Source: Bradyrhizobium sp. Ec3.3
GTDB taxonomy: Bacteria; Pseudomonadota; Alphaproteobacteria; Rhizobiales; Xanthobacteraceae
Assembly: GCF_000472925.1 (NCBI RefSeq)
Contig: NZ_AXAS01000070.1
Span: 1 to 36,627, forward strand
Reading direction: 5' to 3'
DNA: 36,627 nucleotides
This document shows positions 7,611 to 15,307 of the stretch, piece after piece. Both the position numbers and the translations under genes were made by a program. The notes under the pieces are model-generated. The model saw only the letters and a program-made list of their open reading frames with translations, searched no databases and was not told the origin of the DNA. Within the stretch, counting starts at the first letter, position 1. Every line of letters begins with the position of its first letter.

Positions 7611-7714
7611 CTGCGATCAGTAATTTACCGGAATCCCCTCGGTGCAGTGCTGCCTCTAAGGTGACCACTGCCGGGGCTGAGTATTTCATCCCGATGAAGA
7701 TTGTACCGGCCGCC

Positions 7715-7741
7715 AAGGGGCCGCTTTCAGAGCGGCCCCTT
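7715..7741. terminator. Strong GC-rich hairpin
   Basis: Perfect 11-bp arms AAGGGGCCGCT (7715-7725) and AGCGGCCCCTT (7731-7741) enclose a 5-nt loop. There is no T-run on the plus side. It lies between the 7484 and 7876 genes and could end transcription of the former. Confidence 0.5.
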
Positions 7742-7875
7742 CCGATTCCAACATCCACGGAGGCGGTGTGAGTGTTCCTCTAGGCGAACACGCCGTTCTC
7801 ATTCAGCCATTTGCAACCCCCGCCCTTCTCCTCAAGGTAGTTCTAGTTAGGGTAGCTCAAGCGACGGAGCCAACC

Positions 7876-8103
7876 ATGCAGTTGTTCTGGGCCGAGAAGG
7901 TCATAGAAGCTAAAAGCGCGTCGACAGAGCCGTGTTCAACGTGCAGCGAGAAGCTGGAGTTGGTCCGAACCATTGTGGACGCTGGCACGGGCAACATCAT
8001 CCACATGTTCAGATGCTCGTGCGGAGAGCGGACGTGGCGGGACGATACCGACCACTCTGAACGACATGCCGACCGGCTGTCTAACCGCAGCGTCATGCAT
8101 TGA
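7876..8103 (+). CDS. Small zinc-ribbon-like protein, 75 aa
   Basis: Four cysteines are arranged C20-x2-C23 (EPCSTCSEK) and C47-x-C49 (FRCSCGERTW), separated by a LELVRTIVDAG strand segment, suggesting a small metal-binding ribbon. The ATG at 7876 follows ACGGAGCC; a GTG at 7768 with GGAGG would add 36 residues and cannot be excluded. There is no signal peptide with the short start. A good terminator follows directly. Function is unknown. Confidence 0.6.
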   Translation: MQLFWAEKVIEAKSASTEPCSTCSEKLELVRTIVDAGTGNIIHMFRCSCGERTWRDDTDHSERHADRLSNRSVMH

Positions 8104-8115
8104 GTGCGAAGCGCC

Positions 8116-8150
8116 GGGAGGCGCGCACCTGATAACGCGCGCCTCCCTTG
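8116..8150 (+). terminator. Rho-independent-like terminator
   Basis: Perfect 11-bp arms GGGAGGCGCGC (8116-8126) and GCGCGCCTCCC (8137-8147) enclose a 10-nt loop. They start 13 bp after the stop codon of the zinc-ribbon-like gene. The T-tract is short. Confidence 0.65.
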
Positions 8151-8325
8151 AAATCGTCAGGGTACGAGTGGTCCGTTGCCTTCACTAGCGCGGTTAGCTG
8201 CTGATGGGCCTTTACTCGCGAACGTCTAGACCATCAGACCATCGCACCGCTTTTCAACACCGGAAGGTTGAGGGCACAATCGCGCTAGGAAGGTCGCGGG
8301 TGCGTTCTGGCGTTGCGGTGGGTGA

Positions 8326-8462
8326 CGCCGGGAATGGCGGACCCTCCGCAATGGTCGTCCGGGTCCTCTGATTTCTGCCGAAAAGCGGGGTACGCGCGAC
8401 CACGTTTATTCAGGATATTTGGTTCGATCCGTGGTTGCAGTTACAGGGAAGGCGGTGCGTCT
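8326..8462 (+). repeat. Dispersed repeat, copy 2 (pairs with 4726-4860)
   Basis: The same ordered blocks as copy 1 (GGCGGACCCTCCGCA, GGTCGTCC, GGTCCTC, GCGACC, GATCCGTGG, TGCAGTT). The frame across it is not conserved with the other copy. Confidence 0.6.
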
Positions 8463-8473
8463 TACTCAGCGTC

Positions 8474-8536
8474 CGCTATGCCCCCAATAGCGACCAAATT
8501 CGGCATCGCCGCGAAATGACGCGAAGGGCCAACAGC
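8474..8536. repeat. Partial copy of the MITE-like repeat
   Basis: TCCGCTATGCCCC, TAGCGACC, ATCGC, CGCGA and GGGCCA follow in the same order and spacing as 10985-11050. Like that copy, it sits just downstream of the stop codon of a minus-strand gene. Confidence 0.6.
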
Positions 8537-8549
8537 GGAAATCTGGCTT

Positions 8550-8909
8550 CTAAAGCCGAAACCAGGGGATTGTGAGATAAGCGCAAGCGATCATCGCCAT
8601 TGGGGGAACGACCCACGCACACCATGCCCAGAACGGGGACAGGCGAGCCGGCAGAAGCGCGGCAACTATGCCAACAACGAGCGCGCCGACAGCGGCGGAA
8701 GCAGTCCACCCGTACCAGTACATCTCGGGCGCGAGGAAATCCAAGACGGGATCGGCAACATCCCGGGAACGATGCAGACCGAGAAGGACGATGCCTTGCG
8801 CGGGATAAACGGTAAACAGCGCAAGCCCGCGGGCATGTGCAATAGCGTAAAAGAGCGCGAAAGCTGCCCCATAAGCAAAAGCGAACCGCGGAAACATCGA
8901 GTTGGACAT
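8550..8909 (-). CDS. Integral membrane protein, 119 aa
   Basis: Translation starts at ATG 8909, which overlaps the stop of the upstream gene (TAATG), so the two are translationally coupled. The product has about four hydrophobic segments: FAFAYGAAFALFYAIAHARG, the region around LALFTVYPAQGIVLLG, AVGALVVGIVAALLPARL, and PPMAMIACAYLTIPWF. There are no catalytic motifs. It is the third gene of the phosphoesterase operon and probably encodes an inner-membrane partner. I do not recognise the family. Confidence 0.75.
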   Translation of the reverse strand: MSNSMFPRFAFAYGAAFALFYAIAHARGLALFTVYPAQGIVLLGLHRSRDVADPVLDFLAPEMYWYGWTASAAVGALVVGIVAALLPARLSPFWAWCAWVVPPMAMIACAYLTIPWFRL

Positions 8910-9373
8910 TACGATCCGAAGCCTCCGATGTTGTTCATAACGTGACCAACGAGAAAGGCCCACCAGACGATGAATGCAAGGAGTAAGGTCAGGGCAGTGC
9001 GTAGCTGATAGCTGCGACCATCAACCGGCTGATGCCAGCACGACCAGTATGCGGGCAGCACCCCCAAGCCGATGGCGGTGAAATCCTCCTTGAGATCAAA
9101 GAAACCCAGCGCATGCCAATGGTGATCGCGTTCCAAACTTGGCTGAACATCGACCTTGAAATACAGGTAGACGACAGCGCCGAGCAGCCACGAGATCACA
9201 TACAGAACGACGATTGCATTGGTGAAGCCTGCACCTCGCACCGCGCGAAACCGGCCGAAGAACGAATACGGCTTCGCCCTGGCCGGCGCGCATGTTGCCA
9301 ATGTCTGATGCGTGATCGCACCAAGCAAGGCCACCGTGACCAAGCCGTGCAGGATGAGAATTATTGTCCCCAC
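8909..9373 (-). CDS. Integral membrane protein, 154 aa
   Basis: The first helix is at the N-terminus (MGTIILILHGLVTVALLGAI), then AIVVLYVISWLLGAVVYLYF, then, after a loop with Trp and His (ERDHHWHALGFF), a region around IGLGVLPAYW and a final helix (LLLAFIVWWAFLVGHVM). The start lies 17 bp after the stop of the phosphoesterase gene. The His/Asp-rich loop could bind metal or haem, but nothing proves it. I do not recognise the family with certainty. Confidence 0.75.
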   Translation of the reverse strand: MGTIILILHGLVTVALLGAITHQTLATCAPARAKPYSFFGRFRAVRGAGFTNAIVVLYVISWLLGAVVYLYFKVDVQPSLERDHHWHALGFFDLKEDFTAIGLGVLPAYWSCWHQPVDGRSYQLRTALTLLLAFIVWWAFLVGHVMNNIGGFGS

Positions 9374-9390
9374 AGGTTACGACCGTTGCT

Positions 9391-10740
9391 CTACGAGAAC
9401 AGTGCCTCGGATGCGAACGGCTCAGCCGAGCCGGGCCGGTAACGTGTCAGGTTGAATTTTGTCTTCTCGTCTGGTGCGACATCGACCAACGCGTAGTTGT
9501 ATTCCAGTTGCGGGGGTTTGCCCTTCCAATAGAGGTCCGGTGGATAGTTGCTCGGCACCTTGATGCTCGTGCGGCCGGGAAGGATAGGGTCTTGCTCCGC
9601 GCCGCCCCCACCAAGAACCAGGTATTTCACGCCATCGACGTCATACAGCTCAGTAGTATGCACGTGTCCGTTGAAGACGACCAACTCCAAATCCTTGGCA
9701 TAGGCCGCGATGGTCTTGTGGGGATTATCAGGCTCCGGAATGGGACCGAGACCTGCGCGGCAGAAGACCGGATAGTGGAAGGTAATGAATGCCTTTTTGA
9801 TTCCCTTGGCTTTTGCGTCGTCCAGCCACTGTTGCAATTGCACCATTTGCTCGGTGTATTTTGGTCGGTCCGCATCCCAGAGCGACGGTGAGCGGTAGTC
9901 ATATTTTCCGCTCCACAAGAAGATGAATCTTATGTCTCGGAAATCGAATTTGTAGATCAACCGCTCCGGCGTCACACCGAGCTTTTTCAGATAAGGCACC
10001 GCATCAAGCGTCCCTTCAATTTTTGGATCGCCCCACACTTCGTGATTGCCGACCGACATGAACCACCGTCCTTCGAGCCCTGCGGCACGCATCTCGGAAT
10101 CTGGCCCCGGCAGTAGCTTGAGCATGGTATCGTTTACGCGCTTCCAGTACGGACTGTCGCTGACTGAGCGGCCCTGGTTGCCCCACCAGACGACGTCGCC
10201 GCTGTTGACCACAAATTTGGCGCGCCCGGCCTGCATGTGCTGCACGATTTCGCGAGAGACCCAATCGCCGCCTTCGAGTTGGAAAATGTCCCGGTGCACT
10301 CCGGGAAGCAGTTTGACGTCTTCGACAGTTGCACGGGTCACCCAACCCTGATCCACCGACAACGTCATGACCTCGCTCCGCGACATGAAGGGCATGACCA
10401 CTTGCCTAAGCTCCTTGGTGACGGGGTCGAAGATCATTTTCACGTCGCGCTTCACGACTGCTTCCGCGACCTTTTCCGGCATGACCAAGCCGAACATCTC
10501 CACGAAGAGCTCGACGAGGTCGGTACGCCCTTCCTTGACGGGCAGGTACATCATGGGTCGCGAGTCGCCGCAGACGACAAAAGAGAAGCCGGGATTTGTC
10601 TGTTGCGCTGCCGCGTCCTTGACCGCCACGAGCGAGGACACCATTGGAAGCATAGCGAGGCCCGAGAGCAGGCCCCTCCTATTCAATCCGCCTTTTCGAT
10701 GAGCCGAACTCACGTCGCTGAAGACAAGGTGCCCGTCCAT
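9391..10740 (-). CDS. Tat-exported metallophosphoesterase, 449 aa
   Basis: Calcineurin-type phosphoesterase with all the metal-binding blocks: CGDSRP (57-62), NSGDVVWWGNQG (179-190), SVGNHEVWG (229-237), TFHYPVF (320-326) and FNGHVHTTELY (356-366). The N-terminus NRRGLLSGLAM (20-30) followed by a hydrophobic stretch and Ala-rich cleavage region indicates twin-arginine export. Substrate is unknown: a phosphomonoester or phosphodiester in the periplasm. I prefer ATG 10740 (GGAGCGG upstream); ATG 10770 is possible. It is the first gene of a three-gene operon with two membrane proteins. Confidence 0.88.
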   Translation of the reverse strand: MDGHLVFSDVSSAHRKGGLNRRGLLSGLAMLPMVSSLVAVKDAAAQQTNPGFSFVVCGDSRPMMYLPVKEGRTDLVELFVEMFGLVMPEKVAEAVVKRDVKMIFDPVTKELRQVVMPFMSRSEVMTLSVDQGWVTRATVEDVKLLPGVHRDIFQLEGGDWVSREIVQHMQAGRAKFVVNSGDVVWWGNQGRSVSDSPYWKRVNDTMLKLLPGPDSEMRAAGLEGRWFMSVGNHEVWGDPKIEGTLDAVPYLKKLGVTPERLIYKFDFRDIRFIFLWSGKYDYRSPSLWDADRPKYTEQMVQLQQWLDDAKAKGIKKAFITFHYPVFCRAGLGPIPEPDNPHKTIAAYAKDLELVVFNGHVHTTELYDVDGVKYLVLGGGGAEQDPILPGRTSIKVPSNYPPDLYWKGKPPQLEYNYALVDVAPDEKTKFNLTRYRPGSAEPFASEALFS

Positions 10741-10926
10741 CTGGCCGCTCCATCCGTCTATTCGCGCCATTTCACCCGATCGGCGTTGCCGCTGCAGGTA
10801 CGAACGCCAGCCGCCCAAGGGTGCTGCAATCACGGATAGCCGAACCGTATTCGTGCGCTATGCAACTTCGGCAGATTGGTGGTCTTCTAAGTGCCTTTGC
10901 TCGGGATGACCGTTTGCTTTGTTCCG

Positions 10927-11053
10927 ATGTCCGAGTTGGGTCACGAGCGTCGTGTTCTGCAAAAGACGGCTGCCTACCAACTTCCGCTATGCCCCGTTAG
11001 CGACCTACTTGGTATCGCGATGCAATATGTCGCGACGGGCCAGACTCGGACAT
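10927..11053. mobile_element. MITE-like 127-bp element with 10-bp terminal inverted repeats
   Basis: The ends ATGTCCGAGT (10927-10936) and ACTCGGACAT (11044-11053) are perfect inverted repeats. The interior contains TCCGCTATGCCCCGTTAGCG and a region similar to 8474-8536, and its left end matches 12144-12168 (TCCGAG-TGGGTCAC-AGCG-CG). It has no coding capacity. It sits immediately downstream of the stop of the ABC binding-protein gene. I cannot tell whether it moves or acts as a terminator/REP element. Confidence 0.6.
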
Positions 11054-11059
11054 GGCCAT

Positions 11060-12043
11060 TTATTCGATCACCTCGTCGGCACGGGCGAGCAACGCGGGCG
11101 GTACTGTCAGGCCCAGCGCCTTTGCGGTCTTGAGATTGATCTTGAGTTCGATCTTCGTTGACTGCTGGACCGGCATATCGGACGGCTTCTCGCCCTTGAG
11201 AATTCTGCCGGTGTACACACCAGCCAGCCGGAACGGCTCGTCGATGCTGCTTCCATAGCTAATCAGGCCGCCGGCCGCGGCAAATTCAAGATTGCTGGAG
11301 ATGGCAGGGATCGCATGGCGCAGCGCAAGCATAGCCAATCGTTCGCTCCGGGCAGTGAACAATCCATCGGTGGCGATCAGCAGTGCGGCGGCGTGCAATT
11401 GGATTAGCGATGAAAAGACCTTATCAAGTTCATCTTCGCTGGTTGCCTTTAGAACGTGCAGCTCAAGCCCGAGGACGCGCGCCGCCTCCAACAGATCTCT
11501 CGATTCGATCTGCGCAAGCGGAGTGGAGGGATTGACAATCAGTGCGAAGACGGTTGCGCTGGGCATCAGTTCGTGGAGGAGCTGGAGCCGCTTCGGCCCA
11601 ACCTCAACCGTCAAGTTGGTGACCCCCGTGATATTGCCGCCGGGCCGGCTAAGGCTGGCGACAAGGCCAAGTTGCACCGGGTCGCCGCCGACGAAGAACA
11701 CGATTGGGATCGTCGTGGTTGAGGCCTTCGCGGCAAGGGCGGCTGGGGTGTTGCCGGGGGCTGCCAAGACGTTGATCCCAAGGCTGACCAGCTCGTCGGC
11801 CAGCTTGGGCAATCGCTCGGTGTGGAATTCGGCCCTGCGAATTTCGATTGTTGCGTCGCGGCCCTCGACAATTCCGGTTTCTGCAAGGCCTTGGCGGAAC
11901 GAACGGAGGCGATCTGGGCCCACCCCGGCAGAGCCAAAGACGAGATATCCGATCACCGGCATTCTCGCCTGCTGCGCCCGGGCGCCGACATAGCTTGCCA
12001 CGGTCGCGCCGCCGAGAAATGTGATGAACTCGCGTCGTCGCAT
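11060..12043 (-). CDS. ABC transporter substrate-binding protein (PF04392-like), 327 aa
   Basis: The start ATG 12043 has GGAGGGGG directly upstream. The N-terminus MRRREFITFLGGATVASYVG resembles a Tat-type leader, followed by a periplasmic binding fold: MPVIGYLVFGSAG, AAPGNTPAALAAKASTTTIP, IVFFVGGDPVQLGLVASLSR, PGGNITGVTN, LQLLHELMPSA. The blocks and length fit the ABC_sub_bind family, which is very common in Bradyrhizobium as orphan genes without neighbouring permease or ATPase. None is present here either. Ligand is unknown. Confidence 0.88.
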   Translation of the reverse strand: MRRREFITFLGGATVASYVGARAQQARMPVIGYLVFGSAGVGPDRLRSFRQGLAETGIVEGRDATIEIRRAEFHTERLPKLADELVSLGINVLAAPGNTPAALAAKASTTTIPIVFFVGGDPVQLGLVASLSRPGGNITGVTNLTVEVGPKRLQLLHELMPSATVFALIVNPSTPLAQIESRDLLEAARVLGLELHVLKATSEDELDKVFSSLIQLHAAALLIATDGLFTARSERLAMLALRHAIPAISSNLEFAAAGGLISYGSSIDEPFRLAGVYTGRILKGEKPSDMPVQQSTKIELKINLKTAKALGLTVPPALLARADEVIE

Positions 12044-12143
12044 ATGCCCCCTCCGAGAGCGGGCCTTGCGCAATCCCGAAACTATAGCAGGTTCGAGCGG
12101 CAAATGGCGCGAAACGACGCCGGAAACTGATCAGGCTCCAATT

Positions 12144-12170
12144 TCCGAGATGGGTCACAAGCGGCGGTCG
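12144..12170. repeat. Truncated left end of the MITE-like repeat
   Basis: TCCGAGATGGGTCACAAGCG matches the left end of the element at 10927 with few changes. The remainder is missing. It lies just upstream of the ABC binding-protein gene start. Confidence 0.5.
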
Positions 12171-12316
12171 AGGCAAGCACACTCCGGCGTCCGGTTTACC
12201 GCCGACAGCCGACATCACAACGGCTTAAGCGCTGTTCGGCTTGGGGCCAGAAGGAGACCTGCTATCAACGTCAGCTTTCGGCGTAAGGGGGCCATGGCTT
12301 CGCGCTTTGGGAATCG

Positions 12317-13444
12317 TTATCTGTATCTCGGGTCTTTGTGATTGCTGCTCTCTGAAAAGGCTGCTGTTCCCCGCTCGTTACCCCAAATCTTGTTTCCAGC
12401 CCGCTTCGGATGCTCGCGAAAGTACTTATTCCGCTCTGTGAAGTACCTGTCGATCGCTGCCTTCGCTTCTCCCACAGATGAGTAGTCGCTATTGTGAAGA
12501 ATGGCTCGGGCCATTCCGCTGAAGACGGCTTCAACGACGTTCAGGAATTGCGCACCCGCCGGCAGTGGCGCGGTCGCGACGCGGGTAGAGCCCGTCACCT
12601 CCGCCATCACATTGTTAGATACGATCCGACACGTGAGTTGCTTGGACATGTGCCAGGAAGCAGCATCCCAGGATAGATACAGTCGCGACAAATGGCGATT
12701 TTGAGCGAGCAGCAAGTCCAGTAGCTTGATTATTTCTGCCGTGTTCTTCTTGTCTGAGTAAAAATGGGTAACTTGATTAGTGGAGAGCTCGAGGGCGGCG
12801 GTGATGATCACAACTCCCTTCGATTTTTGCCACTGAGGCACGGTTGCCTCCTCGCCAGGAGCTACGAGCTTACGTCCACCGCGCTTTAAGACCGCGACCG
12901 GCCCAAATTCATCAATCGAGAAAAACCCCTCATCCTCCCTTAAGCCTTGAAGTATGGATTTCACGCTATCCAGCTTGGTTCGATACTCGGGGTCTTTGCT
13001 TGTTAGGACCTGCTTGGCTTTCATCCATCGATACCCTGCCGCTTTAATGATGGATTGAATGTCCCGCTTGCTCAGCCTGACACCCGTCGCGTTCAGGGCT
13101 TCCTGAAGATTATCGCTCTTCCATGTTGCTCTATTGAAGCCAAAGCCGGACGGTGGAGAATGCAGTACTTTGAACACAGCCTCTCTTGCTTGGGTCGCTT
13201 CCGCTTCTGACTTCACCCGGTGTTTCGGGCCACGTCGTCGCGGGAACAGATCAGTTGTCAGCCCGCTCGCCCGATAGCGGTTATAGTATTTCCGGAAGGT
13301 CTGTGAGCAGGTTCCGTGGTACGCGTAGAAGTCGCGCACACTGCTGAACGCTCTGGACCTTCCCGTCTTGACGGCCTCATATTGCGCAATGAGCATGCGC
13401 CATTGGCGAAGATAATTTCTTTCGATCGTTCGATCGGCTCTCAT
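12317..13444 (-). CDS. IS630-family transposase, 375 aa
   Basis: An N-terminal HTH region (residues 1-70, with VRDFYAYHGTCSQTFRKYYN) precedes a DDE catalytic core: D178 in FFSIDEFGPV, D260 in LYLSWDAASWH, E305 in LNVVEAVFSGMARA. These spacings and the SIDEFG and VEAVFSG blocks fit the IS630/Tc1-mariner type. Length is normal and the frame is intact, so it could be active. The ATG at 13444 is preferred over one 48 bases upstream. I could not identify terminal inverted repeats or the TA target duplication by eye. Confidence 0.85.
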   Translation of the reverse strand: MRADRTIERNYLRQWRMLIAQYEAVKTGRSRAFSSVRDFYAYHGTCSQTFRKYYNRYRASGLTTDLFPRRRGPKHRVKSEAEATQAREAVFKVLHSPPSGFGFNRATWKSDNLQEALNATGVRLSKRDIQSIIKAAGYRWMKAKQVLTSKDPEYRTKLDSVKSILQGLREDEGFFSIDEFGPVAVLKRGGRKLVAPGEEATVPQWQKSKGVVIITAALELSTNQVTHFYSDKKNTAEIIKLLDLLLAQNRHLSRLYLSWDAASWHMSKQLTCRIVSNNVMAEVTGSTRVATAPLPAGAQFLNVVEAVFSGMARAILHNSDYSSVGEAKAAIDRYFTERNKYFREHPKRAGNKIWGNERGTAAFSESSNHKDPRYR

Positions 13445-13492
13445 TGATGCGCTCCTCACTGAACCACAAGAGGAAGCCGAGCCCGTGAACAA
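12317..13492 (-). mobile_element. IS630-like insertion sequence (ends not determined)
   Basis: The limits given are those of the coding frame only. The flanks 12171-12316 and 13493-13600 contain no obvious inverted repeat. The surroundings carry several small repeats, as is usual for an insertion-rich region. Confidence 0.5.
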
Positions 13493-13725
13493 GGCGGTCC
13501 ATCCTGAGCGGCGAGCATGGACGCTATTGACGCAAGAGCGGAAGATTTCTGACCGGTGGAGGTCGCCTAAGGGTCATTCGCAACTGGTTCAGCCAGCAGC
13601 AAGTCCGGGTGTCGTCCGCTATGCCGCCCGAAGCGGACGTTCACGGCATTTTGTGTCAGCGCCTGCGCTTCGGCGTCCAGCCGGACTGGTAGATCAGACA
13701 TTCGCTACGAGCGAAAACAAGTGTG

Positions 13726-13762
13726 AGTAACCAGTACCGGTACCTGACCGCACTCAATCCCG
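13726..13762 (+). repeat. 37-bp repeat with GTACCGGTACC core, copy 1
   Basis: AGTAACC-GTACCGGTACCT, CGC and CAATCCCG occur in the same order at 17157-17193. The GGTACCGGTACC-like centre is itself near-palindromic. The rest of 13493-13893 holds no supported gene; it does contain a TCCGCTATGCC...GCGGAC hairpin-like repeat remnant at about 13615-13645. Confidence 0.6.
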
Positions 13763-13893
13763 GGTGAGCGCCCGGGGGCCCCCTACCCCTCAGCGATAGC
13801 TAGCCACCGCCAGAGCCGTTCGACGGATGCGCATGGCGGCAGGCCATCCATCCTGCGGCTGATGTCGCCCAGCGCGCTCTCCAGAAGTTGGGC

Positions 13894-14544
13894 TCACCTT
13901 GTGGTTTTGCCTCGTGCCTGATCTTGTTCGACCAGAACGTGGCGCAGTTGAGCATACCTTGCTTTGTAGCCGGGTTTGAACCACCTCAGTTCAGTTGGCC
14001 CCTCAGCCTCTTTGTCCCAAACAAACCAGGCATAGGCAGTCGCACCGCTGCCTTTCGGCTCGACACCGCTTGGGTAAAAGGTAATGCGCTCACTGAAAAC
14101 CCAGACGCGAGCGGGTGGCATTTTGGAAAAGATCGTATTCGCTCGGTTCGCACCTTCTAAGAAGGCCAACCGTAGGAGAAGAGCGAGCTTTCGCTTCGCC
14201 AGCTTGACGCCGCTCGCGACAAAACCCTCGGCGCAGTTATAGGGCGGATTGGTGATGACGTTGTCGGTCGTCCGCTCTGCACGGAGAAAGTCAACACCGG
14301 CTTCTCCATATCCACGATCATACAAGTCCGAACTGCGAACAGGTTGGCAAGTCTGCTCCAGCACGCGGGACATGCTGCCATCACCGCATGCGCACTCCCA
14401 AATTTCGCCGTTGAACTTTTCATTATCGATCAATGCGAACGTTGCCCAAGCTGGCGTCGGGAAAAAGTCCGGTCCACCGAGGTCAGCGAACCTCTTCGCT
14501 GTCGGCTTGAAGCCGCCGTTCAAATTGTAAGTGAGATCGGTCAC
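13894..14544 (-). CDS. DNA N6-adenine-type methyltransferase, phage-like, 216 aa
   Basis: GTG at 14544 with AAGGAG 7 bases upstream is a far better start than the ATG at 14622. The order of motifs is a FFPTPAW segment (28-34), a SAM-binding loop WECACGDGSMSRVL (49-62), an acidic SSDLYDRGYG (71-80) and the catalytic NPPY (99-102, VITNPPYNCAEGF). The C-terminal part has basic and aromatic residues. No restriction enzyme is adjacent, so it looks like an orphan methyltransferase of phage type. Target sequence is unknown. A perfect 19-bp palindrome lies 70 bp upstream. Confidence 0.75.
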   Translation of the reverse strand: MTDLTYNLNGGFKPTAKRFADLGGPDFFPTPAWATFALIDNEKFNGEIWECACGDGSMSRVLEQTCQPVRSSDLYDRGYGEAGVDFLRAERTTDNVITNPPYNCAEGFVASGVKLAKRKLALLLRLAFLEGANRANTIFSKMPPARVWVFSERITFYPSGVEPKGSGATAYAWFVWDKEAEGPTELRWFKPGYKARYAQLRHVLVEQDQARGKTTR

Positions 14545-14613
14545 GCGAGATCTCCTTGCTGGAATAGCCAGAGTATCAGACTCCTTGATCTCGCAATTCC
14601 ACAAGGCGCTTCT

Positions 14614-14632
14614 GTGAGTCAAATTGACTCAC
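14614..14632. promoter_or_regulatory. Perfect 19-bp palindrome, probable operator
   Basis: GTGAGTCAA-A-TTGACTCAC has 9-bp perfect arms around a single central base. It lies 70 bp before the GTG start of the methyltransferase gene. It contains GAGTC and GACTC, both matching GANTC, the site methylated by CcrM in alphaproteobacteria. It is a candidate repressor site or methylation-sensitive switch. Confidence 0.6.
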
Positions 14633-14844
14633 CCCTTCCCCATCAAGCATTGCTTCCGATCGCGACCTGCCTGGCCCTTGATCGCAATATCCAAATGCTG
14701 ATCGAAATGGGAAATCTGCTAGGGCGTGTACTCATCGACTCGCAGATGTCCGATCTTGAGAGCTAAGCGGAAATATTCCGCTCGGTCAGAGTATTACCGG
14801 TTTTGACCCAACTGAGACATTGGCGCGGGGCTTTTGTCCCGCGC

Positions 14845-15063
14845 TTAGGACCATGGCGGCTCTTCGCTCGCCCCGGCTGACTCGTGGTGGATCGTGACAC
14901 CCGCCGAACGCAAGCCGGTCAGCAATACAGTTCTCACAGAGGCAGGATCGAATCCAATGTCCTTGGCGTTTGGTGGATGTGCCTCGCTGCCCTTCAATCG
15001 GAGCGCCAAGTGCAATTGCTCGCAAAGGTGCTGAACGGCGAGATTGATCTGATCGTCAGTCAT
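14845..15063 (-). CDS. Hypothetical protein, 72 aa
   Basis: ATG 15063 follows AGGAAAA at 8 bases. The product begins MTDDQINLAVQHLCEQLHLA, a helix, then SEAHPPNAKDIGFDPASVR, then a short hydrophobic segment (TVLLTGLRSAGVTIHH). It is soluble and of unknown function. It lies downstream of the DUF2182 terminator, so it probably has its own promoter in 15064-15119. Confidence 0.6.
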   Translation of the reverse strand: MTDDQINLAVQHLCEQLHLALRLKGSEAHPPNAKDIGFDPASVRTVLLTGLRSAGVTIHHESAGASEEPPWS

Positions 15064-15111
15064 GATCTGCTTTTCCTGCTACCATTTGGCCATCCGACTA
15101 GGTAGCACACA

Positions 15112-15143
15112 TGAAAATAGGGCGGTACGGGATTGGACCGCCC
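15112..15143 (-). terminator. Rho-independent terminator for the DUF1326-DUF2182 operon
   Basis: The arms GGGCGGT (15120-15126) and ACCGCCC (15137-15143) form a 7-bp stem. Read on the minus strand it is followed by TATTTTC, a T-rich tail. It lies 165 bp after the DUF2182 stop. Confidence 0.65.
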
Positions 15144-15307
15144 CGGGGATCAACCCCATGCGACTACCATGGGCAGCTCCAAATGGTCCGCCTATCGGGG
15201 CAGACTGGAAGTGACTGACGGGCGACTAGAACGACGCTTTTGAAGCGATCGACGGTGGACAATGCATGAGGTCGAGGCAATCTCAGCTCACAGGCTCAAG
15301 TGCAACT

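Noticed and set aside
10237..10839. Plus-strand frames opposite the phosphoesterase gene
   Set aside because: Antisense shadows; no ribosome site or recognisable domain.
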